DNA from: Lysinibacillus xylanilyticus
GTDB taxonomy: Bacteria > Bacillota > Bacilli > Bacillales_A > Planococcaceae
DNA: 64,000 nt
Assembly: GCF_001708185.1 (NCBI RefSeq)
Contig: NZ_MDDN01000012.1
Span: forward strand, 1-64,000
Direction of reading: 5' to 3'
Position numbers and translations under genes: made by a program. Of this stretch, positions 27,830-37,145 are shown piece after piece. The notes under the pieces were generated by a model. That model had not been told where the DNA came from and ran no database searches. It saw only the letters and a list, made by a program, of their open reading frames with translations. Within the stretch, counting starts at the first letter, position 1. Every line of letters starts with the position of its first letter.

Positions 27830-28648
27830 TTAATCATCTAAATACTTCACTGCAGGTTTTACTGTTATACGTCGGTAAATAATCGCCACAAGACCCACTA
27901 CAATACCAATTATTGAAACAACCTGAGCCGAGCGTAAATCTCCTACTAAATATAGGCTATCTGTACGCATACCTTCTATATAGAATCGACCGAATGAATA
28001 CCAAATGATATAGCCAAAGAATATTTCCCCACGATTTAAATTTACTTTGCGTAATACTAGTAAAATGATTAGCCCAATGAAATTCCATACGGATTCATAT
28101 AAGAACGTAGGATGTACATATGTTCCTAATTCTTCAACATACATTTGATTAATAATCCAATCAGGCAGCCTCAGATTTTCTAAAAATTCACGTGACACCG
28201 GACCACCATAAGCCTCTTGGTTCATAAAATTTCCCCATCGGCCAATTATTTGGCCAATCAAAATACTTGGTGCCGCAATATCCGCTACTTTTAAAAAGCT
28301 TATATTTCTTTTACGAGTGAATATGTAAGCTGTTATAAATGCCCCAATAAGAGCTCCGTGGATCGCAATACCACCATTCCAAATCTCAATAATTTTCTCT
28401 GGGTTCTGACCATAATAATCCCAACGCATCGTTACATAGTAAATGCGTGCGCAAACTATGGATATAGGAACAGCCCATAGTAATAAATCCGCCAGAAACT
28501 CCTCCGGTAATCCCCTCTTCATAGCTTCTCTTTGTCCTACAAAATAAGCTAAAATAATACCCGATACGATTAGCAACCCATACCAATGAACAGGGATAGG
28601 TCCTAAATTGAAAGCAATCGGATCAATTTGTAATAGTAATAAGTCCAT
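27830..28648 (-). CDS. lgt: Prolipoprotein diacylglyceryl transferase
   Basis: A 272-residue membrane enzyme with about seven transmembrane segments and the conserved HGALIGAFI and [13 protein letters not shown] motifs, the latter the Lgt signature. It transfers diacylglycerol to the lipobox cysteine of preproteins, such as the lipoproteins encoded at 9.6, 29.8, 48.4 and 51 kb. In the hprK-lgt-ppaX operon. Confidence 0.96.
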   Translation of the reverse strand: MDLLLLQIDPIAFNLGPIPVHWYGLLIVSGIILAYFVGQREAMKRGLPEEFLADLLLWAVPISIVCARIYYVTMRWDYYGQNPEKIIEIWNGGIAIHGALIGAFITAYIFTRKRNISFLKVADIAAPSILIGQIIGRWGNFMNQEAYGGPVSREFLENLRLPDWIINQMYVEELGTYVHPTFLYESVWNFIGLIILLVLRKVNLNRGEIFFGYIIWYSFGRFYIEGMRTDSLYLVGDLRSAQVVSIIGIVVGLVAIIYRRITVKPAVKYLDD

Positions 28649-28706
28649 CTTATGCTCCTCTCAACATTCTTCTATTACTAAGTCATTGTATCTTATTAAT
28701 AAACCA

Positions 28707-29642
28707 TTAATCATCTAATTCATCTGTTGAAGTAATAACCTCATCTAAACGTCTAGAAAACTCCTCCGCTGCATTAACGCCCATTTTTTTCAAACGGTAA
28801 TTCATGGCAGCTACTTCAATAATAACAGATACATTGCGCCCAGGTCTTACAGGAATTGTTAACTTTGTTAATTCCGTATCGATGATTTTCATTTTCTCTT
28901 CCTCTAGACCTAAACGATCATATACCTTTTCTGGATCCCAAATTTCCAGTTCGATGATTAACGTAATACGTTTGTAAGGTCGCACTGCGCTTGCTCCAAA
29001 CAGCGTCATAATATCAATTATGCCAATACCTCTAATTTCAAGTAAGTGTTCTAAAAGAGGTGGTGGACTTCCGATTAAGAAATTCTCTGATTCCTGCCGA
29101 ATTTCCACGCAATCATCAGCTACTAATCGGTGCCCTTTCTTTACAAGTTCAAGTGCTGTTTCACTTTTCCCTACACCACTTTTCCCGATTATCAGTACAC
29201 CAATGCCATAGACATCGACTAAAACTCCATGAGCAGCAGTCATTGGTGCTAAACAACCTTCTAAATAGTTAGTCAGCCTACTTGAAAACTTTGTTGTTGT
29301 CATATGTGTTTTAAATACAGGTACGTGCTTTTCATTAGAAGCCTGTAAAAGCTCCTCAGGTATCTCTAAATCACGAGAAATAATTATAGCTGGCGTATCC
29401 TGCGAACACAGTAAACGCATACGCTCCAATTTCACATCTGCAGGTAACATTTCAAAAAATGAAAGTTCTGTTTTCCCAAGCAATTGTACTCGATTCGCAG
29501 GATAATGTGTAAAATACCCGGCCATTTCAAGTCCTGGTCTTGAAATATCACTCGTGACAATCGTTCTTCCTATTCCTTCCTCACCAGCTAATAGCTCTAA
29601 CTTAAATTTCTCCATTACGTCTCTTGTTAATACTACGACCAA
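28707..29642 (-). CDS. hprK: HPr kinase/phosphorylase
   Basis: The 311-residue bifunctional enzyme has the P-loop GKSGVGKSE (about 153-161), the catalytic region LVADDCVEI and the family motif [10 protein letters not shown]. It phosphorylates HPr and Crh on Ser46 when glycolytic intermediates are abundant and reverses this with phosphate. Crh is encoded at 12.75 kb. The start is TTG 29642 with GGGGG nine bases upstream; it gives the usual N-terminus ([16 protein letters not shown]). Confidence 0.95.
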   Translation of the reverse strand: MVVVLTRDVMEKFKLELLAGEEGIGRTIVTSDISRPGLEMAGYFTHYPANRVQLLGKTELSFFEMLPADVKLERMRLLCSQDTPAIIISRDLEIPEELLQASNEKHVPVFKTHMTTTKFSSRLTNYLEGCLAPMTAAHGVLVDVYGIGVLIIGKSGVGKSETALELVKKGHRLVADDCVEIRQESENFLIGSPPPLLEHLLEIRGIGIIDIMTLFGASAVRPYKRITLIIELEIWDPEKVYDRLGLEEEKMKIIDTELTKLTIPVRPGRNVSVIIEVAAMNYRLKKMGVNAAEEFSRRLDEVITSTDELDD

Positions 29643-29801
29643 TATTAGTAGCCCCCATTCATCTGGCGATTAACTAGCCCGATTGGTTCAACTAGCAATC
29701 AGCTTCACTGATTGCAGTATCACTTTATTTTAGCATGTCTAGGAATAAAAGAAATGTATTTACTCTCTTGTCTGTTAGCTGAAAATTACACCACAAAACA
29801 T

Positions 29802-29837
29802 AAAAAACTAGCGGTTCTCCAAATCCGCTAGTTTTTT
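29802..29837. terminator. Terminator downstream of cccB
   Basis: AAAAAACTAGCGG (29802-29814) pairs exactly with CCGCTAGTTTTTT (29825-29837). It works for the minus-strand cytochrome gene and is symmetrical. Confidence 0.88.
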
Positions 29838-29842
29838 ATGTT

Positions 29843-30166
29843 TTATTTTTGAGTAGCTAACCATTTGGCAACTGCTTCTGCATCCTCACCTTTAACAACA
29901 TTTGGAGGCATACCATTTTTACCATTTTCAATAACATTTAAAATTTCTTTTTCTGATAAACGAGAGCCTACATCTTTAAGTGCAGGTGCATTACCTTGAC
30001 CTTGTAGTTCGCCACCGTGGCAAGAAATACAAGATTTCATAGCAATTGTTTCACCGTCTGGAGCGGCAGTTTTCCCTTCATCTTTAGTTGCAGTTTTATC
30101 TCCACCACCACAAGCAGCTAGGAAGATTGCTGATCCGAACACTAATGTTAACATTGCCTTTTTCAT
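29843..30166 (-). CDS. cccB: Membrane-anchored cytochrome c-551
   Basis: The 107-residue lipoprotein precursor has lipobox FLAAC (Cys19), a short linker and one haem-binding CISCH motif; a methionine axial ligand is likely in the NGMPPNVV segment. It is a small class I cytochrome c on the outer face of the membrane carrying electrons to oxidases. It adjoins a YvjA-type gene, as cccB does in Bacillus subtilis. Confidence 0.9.
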   Translation of the reverse strand: MKKAMLTLVFGSAIFLAACGGGDKTATKDEGKTAAPDGETIAMKSCISCHGGELQGQGNAPALKDVGSRLSEKEILNVIENGKNGMPPNVVKGEDAEAVAKWLATQK

Positions 30167-30219
30167 TAGTACCCCTCCTCATTAGTTAAAAAATATCTTT
30201 CCTCGACATTATACCAAAA

Positions 30220-31068
30220 TTATGCACGTTTGAAACCTTTGCCTAATACCTCATAAGCATCGGAAACAATAACAAACGCTGATGGGTCAACGCTTTTAAT
30301 GAGTTGTTTCAGCTTTGTGAACTCTGTTTGGTAAACAACAACCATCAGTACTGGTCGTGCTTCCCCTGTATACCCTCCAATTGCTGGTAACTTTGTCACG
30401 CCACGATTAATCTCGGCATAAATAGCATCACGTATCTCATCTTGTTTCATCGTAATAATATAAACCATTTTGGATTGACTAAAGCCGAGCTGAATAATAT
30501 CGATTGTTTTAGTAGTGACATATAGTCCAATAAGTGCATACAAACCTTTCTCTAAGTCAAAAACAATTGCTGCACTAATCGCGATCATTCCATCAATCAA
30601 TAGTACACTTGTACCAAGAGTAATTCCGGTAAACTTTGTAATAATTTGCGCTAGTAAATCAGTGCCACCTGTAGAAGCATTCCCTTTAAAGACAAGTCCT
30701 ATTCCTAAACCGACAACAATTCCCCCAAACAACGCACCAAGTAAAGGATTATCGGTCCAAGGCTCCCAACTATGTGTTAGTAATACAATTAACGGTAATG
30801 TCACTGTTCCAATAAATGATTTTATCCCAAACTTTTTTCCAAGTAATAATACACCTGCTATAAATAATGGAATATTAAATGCATACTGTACATAACCAGG
30901 ATTCCAGCCAAATAAACCGTGTAAAATTGTACTAATCCCACTTACACCGCCTGAGGCTATTTGATTTGGCAGTAAAAATACATTGAAGCCAATAGCAATG
31001 ACTGCCGCTCCAACAACGACGTATACATATTCCATAATGCTATCTCTTGCACTCTGTGCATGATTCAT
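30220..31068 (-). CDS. YitT/YvjA-family membrane protein (DUF161-DUF2179)
   Basis: The 282-residue protein has about five membrane segments (first at residues 15-35, starting EYVYVVVGAAVIAIGFNVFL) followed by a cytosolic DUF2179 domain (about 205-282, KMVYIITMKQDEIRDAIYAE). The family is common in Bacilli and of uncertain transport function. Gene order with cccB suggests the YvjA orthologue. Confidence 0.85.
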   Translation of the reverse strand: MNHAQSARDSIMEYVYVVVGAAVIAIGFNVFLLPNQIASGGVSGISTILHGLFGWNPGYVQYAFNIPLFIAGVLLLGKKFGIKSFIGTVTLPLIVLLTHSWEPWTDNPLLGALFGGIVVGLGIGLVFKGNASTGGTDLLAQIITKFTGITLGTSVLLIDGMIAISAAIVFDLEKGLYALIGLYVTTKTIDIIQLGFSQSKMVYIITMKQDEIRDAIYAEINRGVTKLPAIGGYTGEARPVLMVVVYQTEFTKLKQLIKSVDPSAFVIVSDAYEVLGKGFKRA

Positions 31069-31196
31069 TTCCCCACGTCCACTTCAACTTTCAGAATTTT
31101 TTAAGACGAGATGATTATAGCAAATAGCTTTCACATTGAGAACTTCATTTTGATGAAGGAAAGATGAAATAATTTTTCCTCTTATAAAAACAAAAA

Positions 31197-31236
31197 AATA
31201 AGCTACCTTTAAAGAGAGTTTTAAGGTAACTTATTT
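31197..31236. terminator. Hairpin terminator downstream of the EAL/HDOD gene
   Basis: AAATAAGCTACCTTTAAA pairs with TTTAAGGTAACTTATTT with one bulge, flanked by A and T runs. Confidence 0.7.
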
Positions 31237-31245
31237 CTATTTTTT

Positions 31246-31380
31246 GGCTCTTCACCAAAATATGTACTTGACTTTATATTTTGTTTCAACAGGGTGCTTT
31301 TTTCACGAGTATTGGACTGAACCTCTCAAAGCTCCATATAGATTTATACTTTTTAATCAAGAACAGATTTTTTGGTCCAA
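31246..31380. repeat. Short IS-end-like remnant, copy 2
   Basis: Starts GGCTCTTCACCAAAATATGT, and ends with a TAATCAAGAACAGATTTTTT segment. The same two-end layout occurs at 11151-11290. There is no internal gene. Either a MITE-like or a deletion derivative. Confidence 0.5.
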
Positions 31381-32610
31381 TTAGAAAGATTTTTCTGCCC
31401 ATTCCATTGCTTCTTGGTATAAAAGATCAATGTTTGTTAAATCAAAATTGAGTTGAGGAGCTAATACTTCTAAGCTTGACCAATCTAATTTATCTAACGC
31501 AATACTAAATTCAAGATAAGGTGTCATTTCAGTTGGATTACCTAAAATCGTTTCTGATATAGCTTCTGAAAAAGGTAACTGTTGCAAAATAACATTCATC
31601 GGTCTTTGCAATAAAGTATCTATTAATGAAAACATCCCAATTAAAAAATATTCAGAAAAGTTCTTCTTATAGGAAAGCTTAGCTAATTTCTCACATACTT
31701 TTGCTCTAAATAACGATGTACGCATGACTTCTTTAAAAATATCATTATCAGCATTCATATCAATTTCTCGCATCGCCAATAAATAAATCCACTTTCGTAA
31801 ATTTGATACTCCAAGTAATACAATCGCTTGTTTGATCGAACGAACCTTGGATTTAGAGCGCTTCTCTGAATTATTAATCATTTGCAGTAATTTATACGTC
31901 AATGAAATATCACGCTCAATATTTTCAGCTAATAACTGAACATTAGGTTCCTCTTCTTTTAATAGGGTAAGAATATATAAATATTGAATAGTATTAGCTG
32001 GTATATCGGTTGCTGTAATTATTTCGGGCTGCTCAAAAAAATAGCCTTGAAATAATTCATAGCCAGAATGCTTTGCAACTTCAAATTGATTACGTGTCTC
32101 GACCTTTTCAGCGAGCAATTTTATGTGAGGGAAATTTTCTTTCACTTTATTTTCAATTTCCATTCGCTCCAGTAATGGTGACAATAAAAAATCAACTTTT
32201 ATATAATCAATATAAGCAAATAACTCATCATAAACTTGTACTTCATCATTCAAAATAAAATCATCTAATGCAATAGTAAACCCATATGATTTCAATTCAA
32301 TGACTCTCTCTACTAACTGAGGCGTAAGAGGGACGTCCTCTAAAATCTCAATAACAACTTGTGATGGATTCAAGTATTCATCTATCTGACTCATCAGCAA
32401 GTTTTCTGTAAAGTTAACAAAACTAGGCTTACCTTTTGTTACCTCTTCAATACCAATTGAAAGAAATGAGTTTACTAGTACGTCAATTGTTGCAGCATCT
32501 GGATCTACCTTCGGAAAAGTATTCACGTTTTTGCTACGATATAATAATTCATACGCAACGATTTGTTCATGAAGGTTAAAAATAGGCTGTCTTCCGATAA
32601 ATACTTCCAT
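31381..32610 (-). CDS. EAL-like/HDOD signalling protein (YuxH-like)
   Basis: This protein of about 409 residues has an N-terminal EAL-fold domain (start MEVFIGRQPIFNLHEQIVAY), in which the catalytic EAL is replaced by YELLYRS, and a C-terminal HDOD domain (about 200-390; LAENIERDISLTYKLLQMIN, AIVLLGVSNLRKWIYLLAM). The missing EAL glutamate and other metal ligands suggest it does not hydrolyse cyclic-di-GMP but may bind a ligand or protein. ATG 32610 has GGAGGG 7 bases upstream; the start at 32625 would overlap that site. It stands alone. Confidence 0.85.
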   Translation of the reverse strand: MEVFIGRQPIFNLHEQIVAYELLYRSKNVNTFPKVDPDAATIDVLVNSFLSIGIEEVTKGKPSFVNFTENLLMSQIDEYLNPSQVVIEILEDVPLTPQLVERVIELKSYGFTIALDDFILNDEVQVYDELFAYIDYIKVDFLLSPLLERMEIENKVKENFPHIKLLAEKVETRNQFEVAKHSGYELFQGYFFEQPEIITATDIPANTIQYLYILTLLKEEEPNVQLLAENIERDISLTYKLLQMINNSEKRSKSKVRSIKQAIVLLGVSNLRKWIYLLAMREIDMNADNDIFKEVMRTSLFRAKVCEKLAKLSYKKNFSEYFLIGMFSLIDTLLQRPMNVILQQLPFSEAISETILGNPTEMTPYLEFSIALDKLDWSSLEVLAPQLNFDLTNIDLLYQEAMEWAEKSF

Positions 32611-32889
32611 TTCGTCGCCCTCCATTTTCTAGTAATCAATATTATAACATTTTTCATTCCTGTCTGCTTATCATTCAAGGAATTGTCTAAAAGTCTCCTT
32701 ACAATAACTAACACCTACACTGTTGTCACATAAATTTTTTACTCATTTTCCAGAGTGACCTTTTTCAACTCCGCTCAATCCTTCTTAAATACTTCCTCAA
32801 GAAATTCCATCAGAATATTTCATTTTATATAGACATTTCAGGCGTGCCATTTAACCATTTTTATCCATCCGTATTAAATAAAAGGCTCT

Positions 32890-32948
32890 AATTTCCACTA
32901 CGGCTACTTGCTTTCCTGCGGGAGTCGAGTAGCCCTACGCTACAATCA
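32890..32948. repeat. Dispersed mosaic repeat, copy C (ends only)
   Basis: The two outer ends of the family are joined with no centre: ATTTCCACTACGGCTACTTG then GCGGGAGTCGAGTAGCCC. This is an internal-deletion derivative of the copy A type. Confidence 0.65.
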
Positions 32949-33052
32949 GTTGAAAATGGGAACATATTTCAAACTATCAACAAAAAATCTTTTTATTGCT
33001 CAATAATAAACCTATTTTTTCCTAATCACACACCTATAGACATTTCTCAAAA

Positions 33053-33088
33053 TATAATTTATAGTACATTACAACACTAATGTACTAT
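33053..33088 (+). promoter_or_regulatory. GntR-ABC operon promoter with perfect inverted-repeat operator
   Basis: TATAAT (33053-33058) is followed at 33061-33088 by ATAGTACATT, eight bases, and AATGTACTAT, an exact 10-bp inverted repeat. The site sits at the expected transcription start, so the GntR protein probably represses its own operon. Confidence 0.8.
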
Positions 33089-33113
33089 ACCATTTATGAA
33101 GGGAGGTTTTTTG

Positions 33114-33488
33114 ATGCATGTTCATCTAGATAGTACAACTCCGATTTATATTCAAATTGCTGAATGGCTACAGCATGAAATCATCGCCGATCGACTACAA
33201 GCTAACGAGAAAGTCTATTCACAATATCAGCTAGCTGAGTTGTTCAATATAAATCCTGCTACAGCTGGTAAAGGACTGACAATTTTACTTGACGAGCAAC
33301 TTCTATATAAGAAACGGGGGCTAGGTATGTTTGTCGCTACGGATGCAAAGGAACGAATTTTAACGAAACGTAAAAACGAAATTTTGACGAAAATGGCACA
33401 AGAGCTCGTATTAGAGGCAAAACGTTTACTTGTATCTGATGATGAACTGCTAGTGCTTATTCGAAAAACACAGGAGGGATTGAAATGA
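33114..33488 (+). CDS. GntR-family regulator, YtrA subgroup
   Basis: The 124-residue protein has an N-terminal winged helix (STTPIYIQIAEWLQHEIIADRL, YSQYQLAELFNINPATAGKGLTILLDEQLL) and a short helical C-terminal dimerisation tail, typical of the YtrA group that controls ABC transporter operons. ATG 33114 follows GGGAGG by seven bases; the upstream ATG at 33096 overlaps the ribosome site region. It overlaps the ATPase gene by 4 bases. The inverted repeat at 33061-33088 is its likely operator. Confidence 0.9.
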   Translation: MHVHLDSTTPIYIQIAEWLQHEIIADRLQANEKVYSQYQLAELFNINPATAGKGLTILLDEQLLYKKRGLGMFVATDAKERILTKRKNEILTKMAQELVLEAKRLLVSDDELLVLIRKTQEGLK

Positions 33489-34378
33489 ATATTATTCAAT
33501 GTGAGGATTTATCTAAAAGCTTTGGACGTCGTAATGCACTACAGCATGTAACCTGTGCAATTGATGCAGAAAAAATTATTGGTATTATTGGTCGCAATGG
33601 TGCTGGTAAGTCGACAATACTTAATATTATTGCAGGCTATATAAAGCCCACTAGTGGTTCATGCAAAGTATTTAATGAAAATCCATTTAATAACATTCAA
33701 ACAGCCGCTAATATGATTTTTATCGATGATCGATTAAGTTTCTCTGATTACTTATCGCTAGAAGATATTCTAAAGTTCGGGGCTGATTTTTATCCTAATT
33801 GGCAAAGTGAATTAGCTTATCGAATGCTCGATTATGCAGGTCTAGATCTTACAGCAAAGCATCAGCAACTATCTAAGGGACAATTGGCAACCTTTAACCT
33901 TGTCTATGGATTAGTAAGCCGCTGTGCACTAACTATTTTAGACGAACCGATGAATGGCATGGACGAAGCCATTCGTACAGATTTTTACAGAGCGATTTTA
34001 AAGGAATACTTAGCCTTCCCACGGACAATTTTAATTACTAGTCACCATTTACAAGAGATGGAATCCATTTTAGAAGAAATTTTATTAATAGATAAGGGCT
34101 CGGTAATTGCCCATGCTCCATTAGATGAATTTAAAGAACAGCTCATATCACTTAGCGGACCAAGTGATGCTCTTGCGGATCTTCTTTCTGAGACGGAAGT
34201 TTATGCTCAAACGATAATGGCAGGAATGACTTCTGCAATAGTAGATACTAGTAAGCTATTCGTCTCAGAGGACCTACTTCGATCAAAAGGCATCAATATA
34301 TCCCACCTTACCGCAAGTGAAGTCTGCAAGTATTTAACAAGTAAAGAAGGAAGTGATATTGATGCAATCTTTGACTAA
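33485..34378 (+). CDS. ABC transporter ATPase (YtrB-like)
   Basis: The 297-residue ATPase has Walker A GRNGAGKST (about 37-45), a signature degenerate to LSKGQLATF, Walker B LTILDEPMNGMDE and switch HHLQEM. The last 80 residues are an extra domain common to YtrB-like exporters. It is coupled to the GntR gene and to the membrane protein gene downstream. The YtrA-linked systems respond to wall-active antibiotics; that role is inferred here. Confidence 0.9.
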   Translation: MNIIQCEDLSKSFGRRNALQHVTCAIDAEKIIGIIGRNGAGKSTILNIIAGYIKPTSGSCKVFNENPFNNIQTAANMIFIDDRLSFSDYLSLEDILKFGADFYPNWQSELAYRMLDYAGLDLTAKHQQLSKGQLATFNLVYGLVSRCALTILDEPMNGMDEAIRTDFYRAILKEYLAFPRTILITSHHLQEMESILEEILLIDKGSVIAHAPLDEFKEQLISLSGPSDALADLLSETEVYAQTIMAGMTSAIVDTSKLFVSEDLLRSKGINISHLTASEVCKYLTSKEGSDIDAIFD

Positions 34379-35072
34379 TATTTCACTTAAAACGATTGTG
34401 AAAAAACAGGTAAAATGGAAAGCAAAATTATATATTTCTGCCCTTAGTTCCTTAGTTATTTTACAAATCATTTTTGGAATTTTACTATCTAGCTCTGGGA
34501 GTACATCTGGTTATGGGCGGGGGAATTTATCTGTAAAGTTCTCTATTTATTCACTCGATATGTTTCTGATCGTTTCAGCTTTTTGGGCATTTATTGTAGC
34601 GATACTCTTTACAACAAAAGCGTATCGTATTGATGATTTATCCGTTATTTCAAGTCGAACATCTAGCGCTATTGCAAATATATTTGTCATGATTATTTAC
34701 AGTTTTATTGCAGTTATAATTATGATTTCTACTTTCTATTTAAAAGTATTAGAGATTTTATTAGCGGAAAAGCAATCTTTTATAATAGAAAATCTATTCA
34801 TATCACCATCAATATTACTATTATGTTTCAGCAGCATCTGTTTATTTGGCGCAATCGGCTTACTATTGGGCACTAGCTTCAAGGGACCGACACTTATTAA
34901 AGTACCAATTATATTATTGCTATTAATTTTCATTTCATTAGTGTCTATTAACCTTAACTCGCTAATGATGTTACCAAATCTTATAATTAGTGTAATTTAT
35001 TTATTTGTGTCTGTACTATGCTTTTGTCTCACTATTTGGATTGCTGATAAATCGGAGGTGTCTCGCAAATGA
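34362..35072 (+). CDS. Integral membrane protein, putative ABC permease
   Basis: About 236 residues with roughly six hydrophobic segments (for example YISALSSLVILQIIFGILL, FLIVSAFWAFIVAILF, LCFSSICLFGAIGLLLG). It is probably the permease of the ATPase it overlaps. ATG 34362 is preferred, 8 bases from AAGGAAG; GTG 34353 and TTG 34359 are alternatives. Sequence family not recognised beyond topology. Confidence 0.75.
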   Translation: MQSLTNISLKTIVKKQVKWKAKLYISALSSLVILQIIFGILLSSSGSTSGYGRGNLSVKFSIYSLDMFLIVSAFWAFIVAILFTTKAYRIDDLSVISSRTSSAIANIFVMIIYSFIAVIIMISTFYLKVLEILLAEKQSFIIENLFISPSILLLCFSSICLFGAIGLLLGTSFKGPTLIKVPIILLLLIFISLVSINLNSLMMLPNLIISVIYLFVSVLCFCLTIWIADKSEVSRK

Positions 35073-35776
35073 AGGCGACATTTTTCTTATTTTTTATGCC
35101 ACTACTATTGGTAGCTGCTATTTTTCTACTACTTAGTAAACTAAGTAAAAAAATTAAAATTTGGACACCTGAGCGTATTATGATTGGTATTACTAGTTAT
35201 TTAGTACTTGGACTAACTGCATTTCTTTATATTAGCTTTTTTGCAGAATCAAAAATACAAGCACTCTCTCCTTCTGAAATGAAACAACTTGAGAAAAAAT
35301 TAGAGCAAATACAAAAGTACGATTTAGAAAACGATTCTTCTTATTTAACAGAGGACTACAAAAAGAAAACATGGGCACTGAAATATGAAGGAGATACATT
35401 ACCTGTTATTGTAAATGGAGATGACAGTGGTTCAAACTATATCATTCGAATGCGTTATAAAGACAATATTGATTCGGGACAAGCAATTGTTACATATTAT
35501 CAATTGCCTGTCATAATAGACGGTATTGACCTTTCTGACAAAATACCTTTACCTAATGTATACATGGAACATAACGAGCTCTTTATTGAATCTTTATCTG
35601 AACAACAAGTAAATTATGATCGTATAAAACCTACATTAAGTATTTTAGATTTTAATCGCGATGTAGAGCAAGAACCTTACGCAATGGACTATCCCTATTC
35701 AAATGTCTTAATTATCGACATACCACGTAGCACGGTTCTTGAAGATTCTCAAGGTCTCGTACAATATATAAGATAG
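35069..35776 (+). CDS. Membrane-anchored extracytoplasmic protein of the ABC operon
   Basis: The 235-residue protein has two N-terminal membrane helices (residues about 3-22 and 39-58), then a soluble domain of about 170 residues rich in charged and aromatic residues (KKTWALKYEGDTLPVIVNGD). It overlaps the permease gene by 4 bases and ends the operon. The soluble part is probably outside the cell and may act as a sensor or accessory. No family recognised. Confidence 0.7.
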   Translation: MKATFFLFFMPLLLVAAIFLLLSKLSKKIKIWTPERIMIGITSYLVLGLTAFLYISFFAESKIQALSPSEMKQLEKKLEQIQKYDLENDSSYLTEDYKKKTWALKYEGDTLPVIVNGDDSGSNYIIRMRYKDNIDSGQAIVTYYQLPVIIDGIDLSDKIPLPNVYMEHNELFIESLSEQQVNYDRIKPTLSILDFNRDVEQEPYAMDYPYSNVLIIDIPRSTVLEDSQGLVQYIR

Positions 35777-35785
35777 GAAAAAAAT

Positions 35786-35831
35786 AAAGACAGTCCTAAG
35801 TGATTTTTTATCACATTTGGACTGTCCTTTT
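35786..35831. terminator. Bidirectional terminator between ABC operon and DedA gene
   Basis: AAAGACAGTCC at 35787 pairs with GGACTGTCCTTT near 35819-35830, with an inner AGTGAT/ATCACA stem. Confidence 0.85.
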
Positions 35832-35832
35832 G

Positions 35833-36483
35833 TTATTTCCCACTTGCTTTTGATTTAATAGCACCAATAACTGCTGGTACAACTGAAATAAAGATAATTA
35901 AAATAAGAACCGTTGAGAAGTTTTCTTTAATAATCGGAATATTACCAAAGAAATAACCTAGGAATGTACAGCTAAATACCCATAGCACTGCACCTACAAC
36001 GTTATACATTATGAAGTAGCTATACTTCATTTTACTTGCTCCGGCAATAAACGGTATGAATGTGCGGATGAATGGCATAAAACGCGCGATAACAATTGTT
36101 TTACCACCATGTGTATTAAAGAATCTTTCTGCAGCCTCCATACGTTCTTTTTTTACGACTCTACCAAGGAAGCTCTTTGGTGGAATGGATGTTCCTACTT
36201 TATGACCAATATGATAGTTCATCGTATCTCCCAAAATTGCTGCTGCTAAAAATACTGGGATTAGAATCCACATATCAAATGCACCCATTGCTGCTGCAAA
36301 CGTACCACTTGCAAAAAGCAATGAATCACCTGGTAGGAACGGGAAAATTACGACACCTGTTTCAACAAAAACAATTGCAAATAAAATTAGATAACTCCAA
36401 TTACCAAAATCACGAATGATTTCCTCTAAATGCACATCGATATGCATAATAAAACTAATTAATTCCTTGATGAGTTCTATCAT
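35833..36483 (-). CDS. DedA-family membrane protein
   Basis: The 216-residue protein has the DedA/VTT fold: ETGVVIFPFLPGDSLLFASG near residue 41, the GDTMNYHIGHKVG segment, and ARFMPFIRTFIPFIAGASKM with the conserved arginines. DedA proteins are flippase-like membrane proteins; Bacillus UptA and PetA move undecaprenyl phosphate and phosphatidylethanolamine. Which lipid this one handles cannot be read from sequence. It is monocistronic. Confidence 0.9.
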   Translation of the reverse strand: MIELIKELISFIMHIDVHLEEIIRDFGNWSYLILFAIVFVETGVVIFPFLPGDSLLFASGTFAAAMGAFDMWILIPVFLAAAILGDTMNYHIGHKVGTSIPPKSFLGRVVKKERMEAAERFFNTHGGKTIVIARFMPFIRTFIPFIAGASKMKYSYFIMYNVVGAVLWVFSCTFLGYFFGNIPIIKENFSTVLILIIFISVVPAVIGAIKSKASGK

Positions 36484-36732
36484 TTTTTTGTATACTCTCT
36501 TTCAATTAAATTTTCTAAAAGCTTTGACGTAGCTAAACACCTAAGGGTTCCATTTATGTTTACAGTCTGAGATGTTACTCCCTCACTATATGACAAGCCT
36601 TTAAAAAGTATGTAGTTTTCACAAGTTTGATTTTATCACTTACAGACTTCTACACTCAACTTATTTAATTTAGAGACCATACCTAAGAGCTATGGCTATT
36701 CACCATAATCGAACGGAAAAGACTTATAACCG
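36484..36732. other. Intergenic DNA upstream of the DedA gene
   Basis: AT-rich upstream region of the DedA gene running into the repeat copy at 36733. I see no gene and no convincing promoter pair. Confidence 0.4.
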
Positions 36733-37065
36733 TGACGCGACGTGACCAACATCGTGTTGGCCCGAGATCCTGGAGCCAAGCGGATGTCTTCTGTGCGAAA
36801 GCGTAGTGCTAACGTAGCGTCAGCAGCTGGGTTTTGTCTGTGCGAAAGTGTAACGACAGCAACATTGTTTTATCTGTGCGAAAGTGCAACGACAGCAACA
36901 TTGTTTTATCTGTGCGAAAGTGCAACGACAGCAACAACAAAGCGCCTAGCCGGAACGGAAATCAACTCCTTGTTTTGCCGAACGGCGTTCACTTTTGTGA
37001 TACATAAAATTTATAAATCTTTACGTTATCGCTGATTGGAGTGGCAGGCTACTCGACGCTCTCCA
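36733..37065. repeat. Dispersed mosaic repeat, copy D, with short 36-bp array
   Basis: 36797-36945 holds about three 36-bp units of a diverged type (CTGTGCGAAAGTGCAACGAC then AGCAACATTGTTTTAT) preceded by GTAGTGCTAACGTAGCGTCA, and ends GCCGGAACGGAAATC. A detached GATTGGAGTGGCAGGCTACT end lies at 37034-37065, directly against the nested hairpin element. It is a rearranged family member. Confidence 0.8.
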
Positions 37066-37068
37066 CAG

Positions 37069-37145
37069 AAAAGCGCGAGAAATCAACGTTTCTAAAATTG
37101 ATTTCTCGCGCTTTTTCAGGTTTTGAGTAGTTACGTCCTCGCCCC
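37069..37145. repeat. Nested hairpin element, copy 2
   Basis: AAAAGCGCGAGAAATCAA (37069-37086) and TTGATTTCTCGCGCTTTT (37098-37115) pair exactly, followed by CAGGTTTTGAGTAGTTACGTCC. The inner hairpin matches 181-227 almost base for base. Because it abuts the lcfB stop it may serve as that gene's terminator. Confidence 0.75.

Noticed and set aside
36733..37035. Small cysteine-rich protein in repeat copy D
   Set aside because: Its frame consists of repeat modules shared with other intergenic copies.
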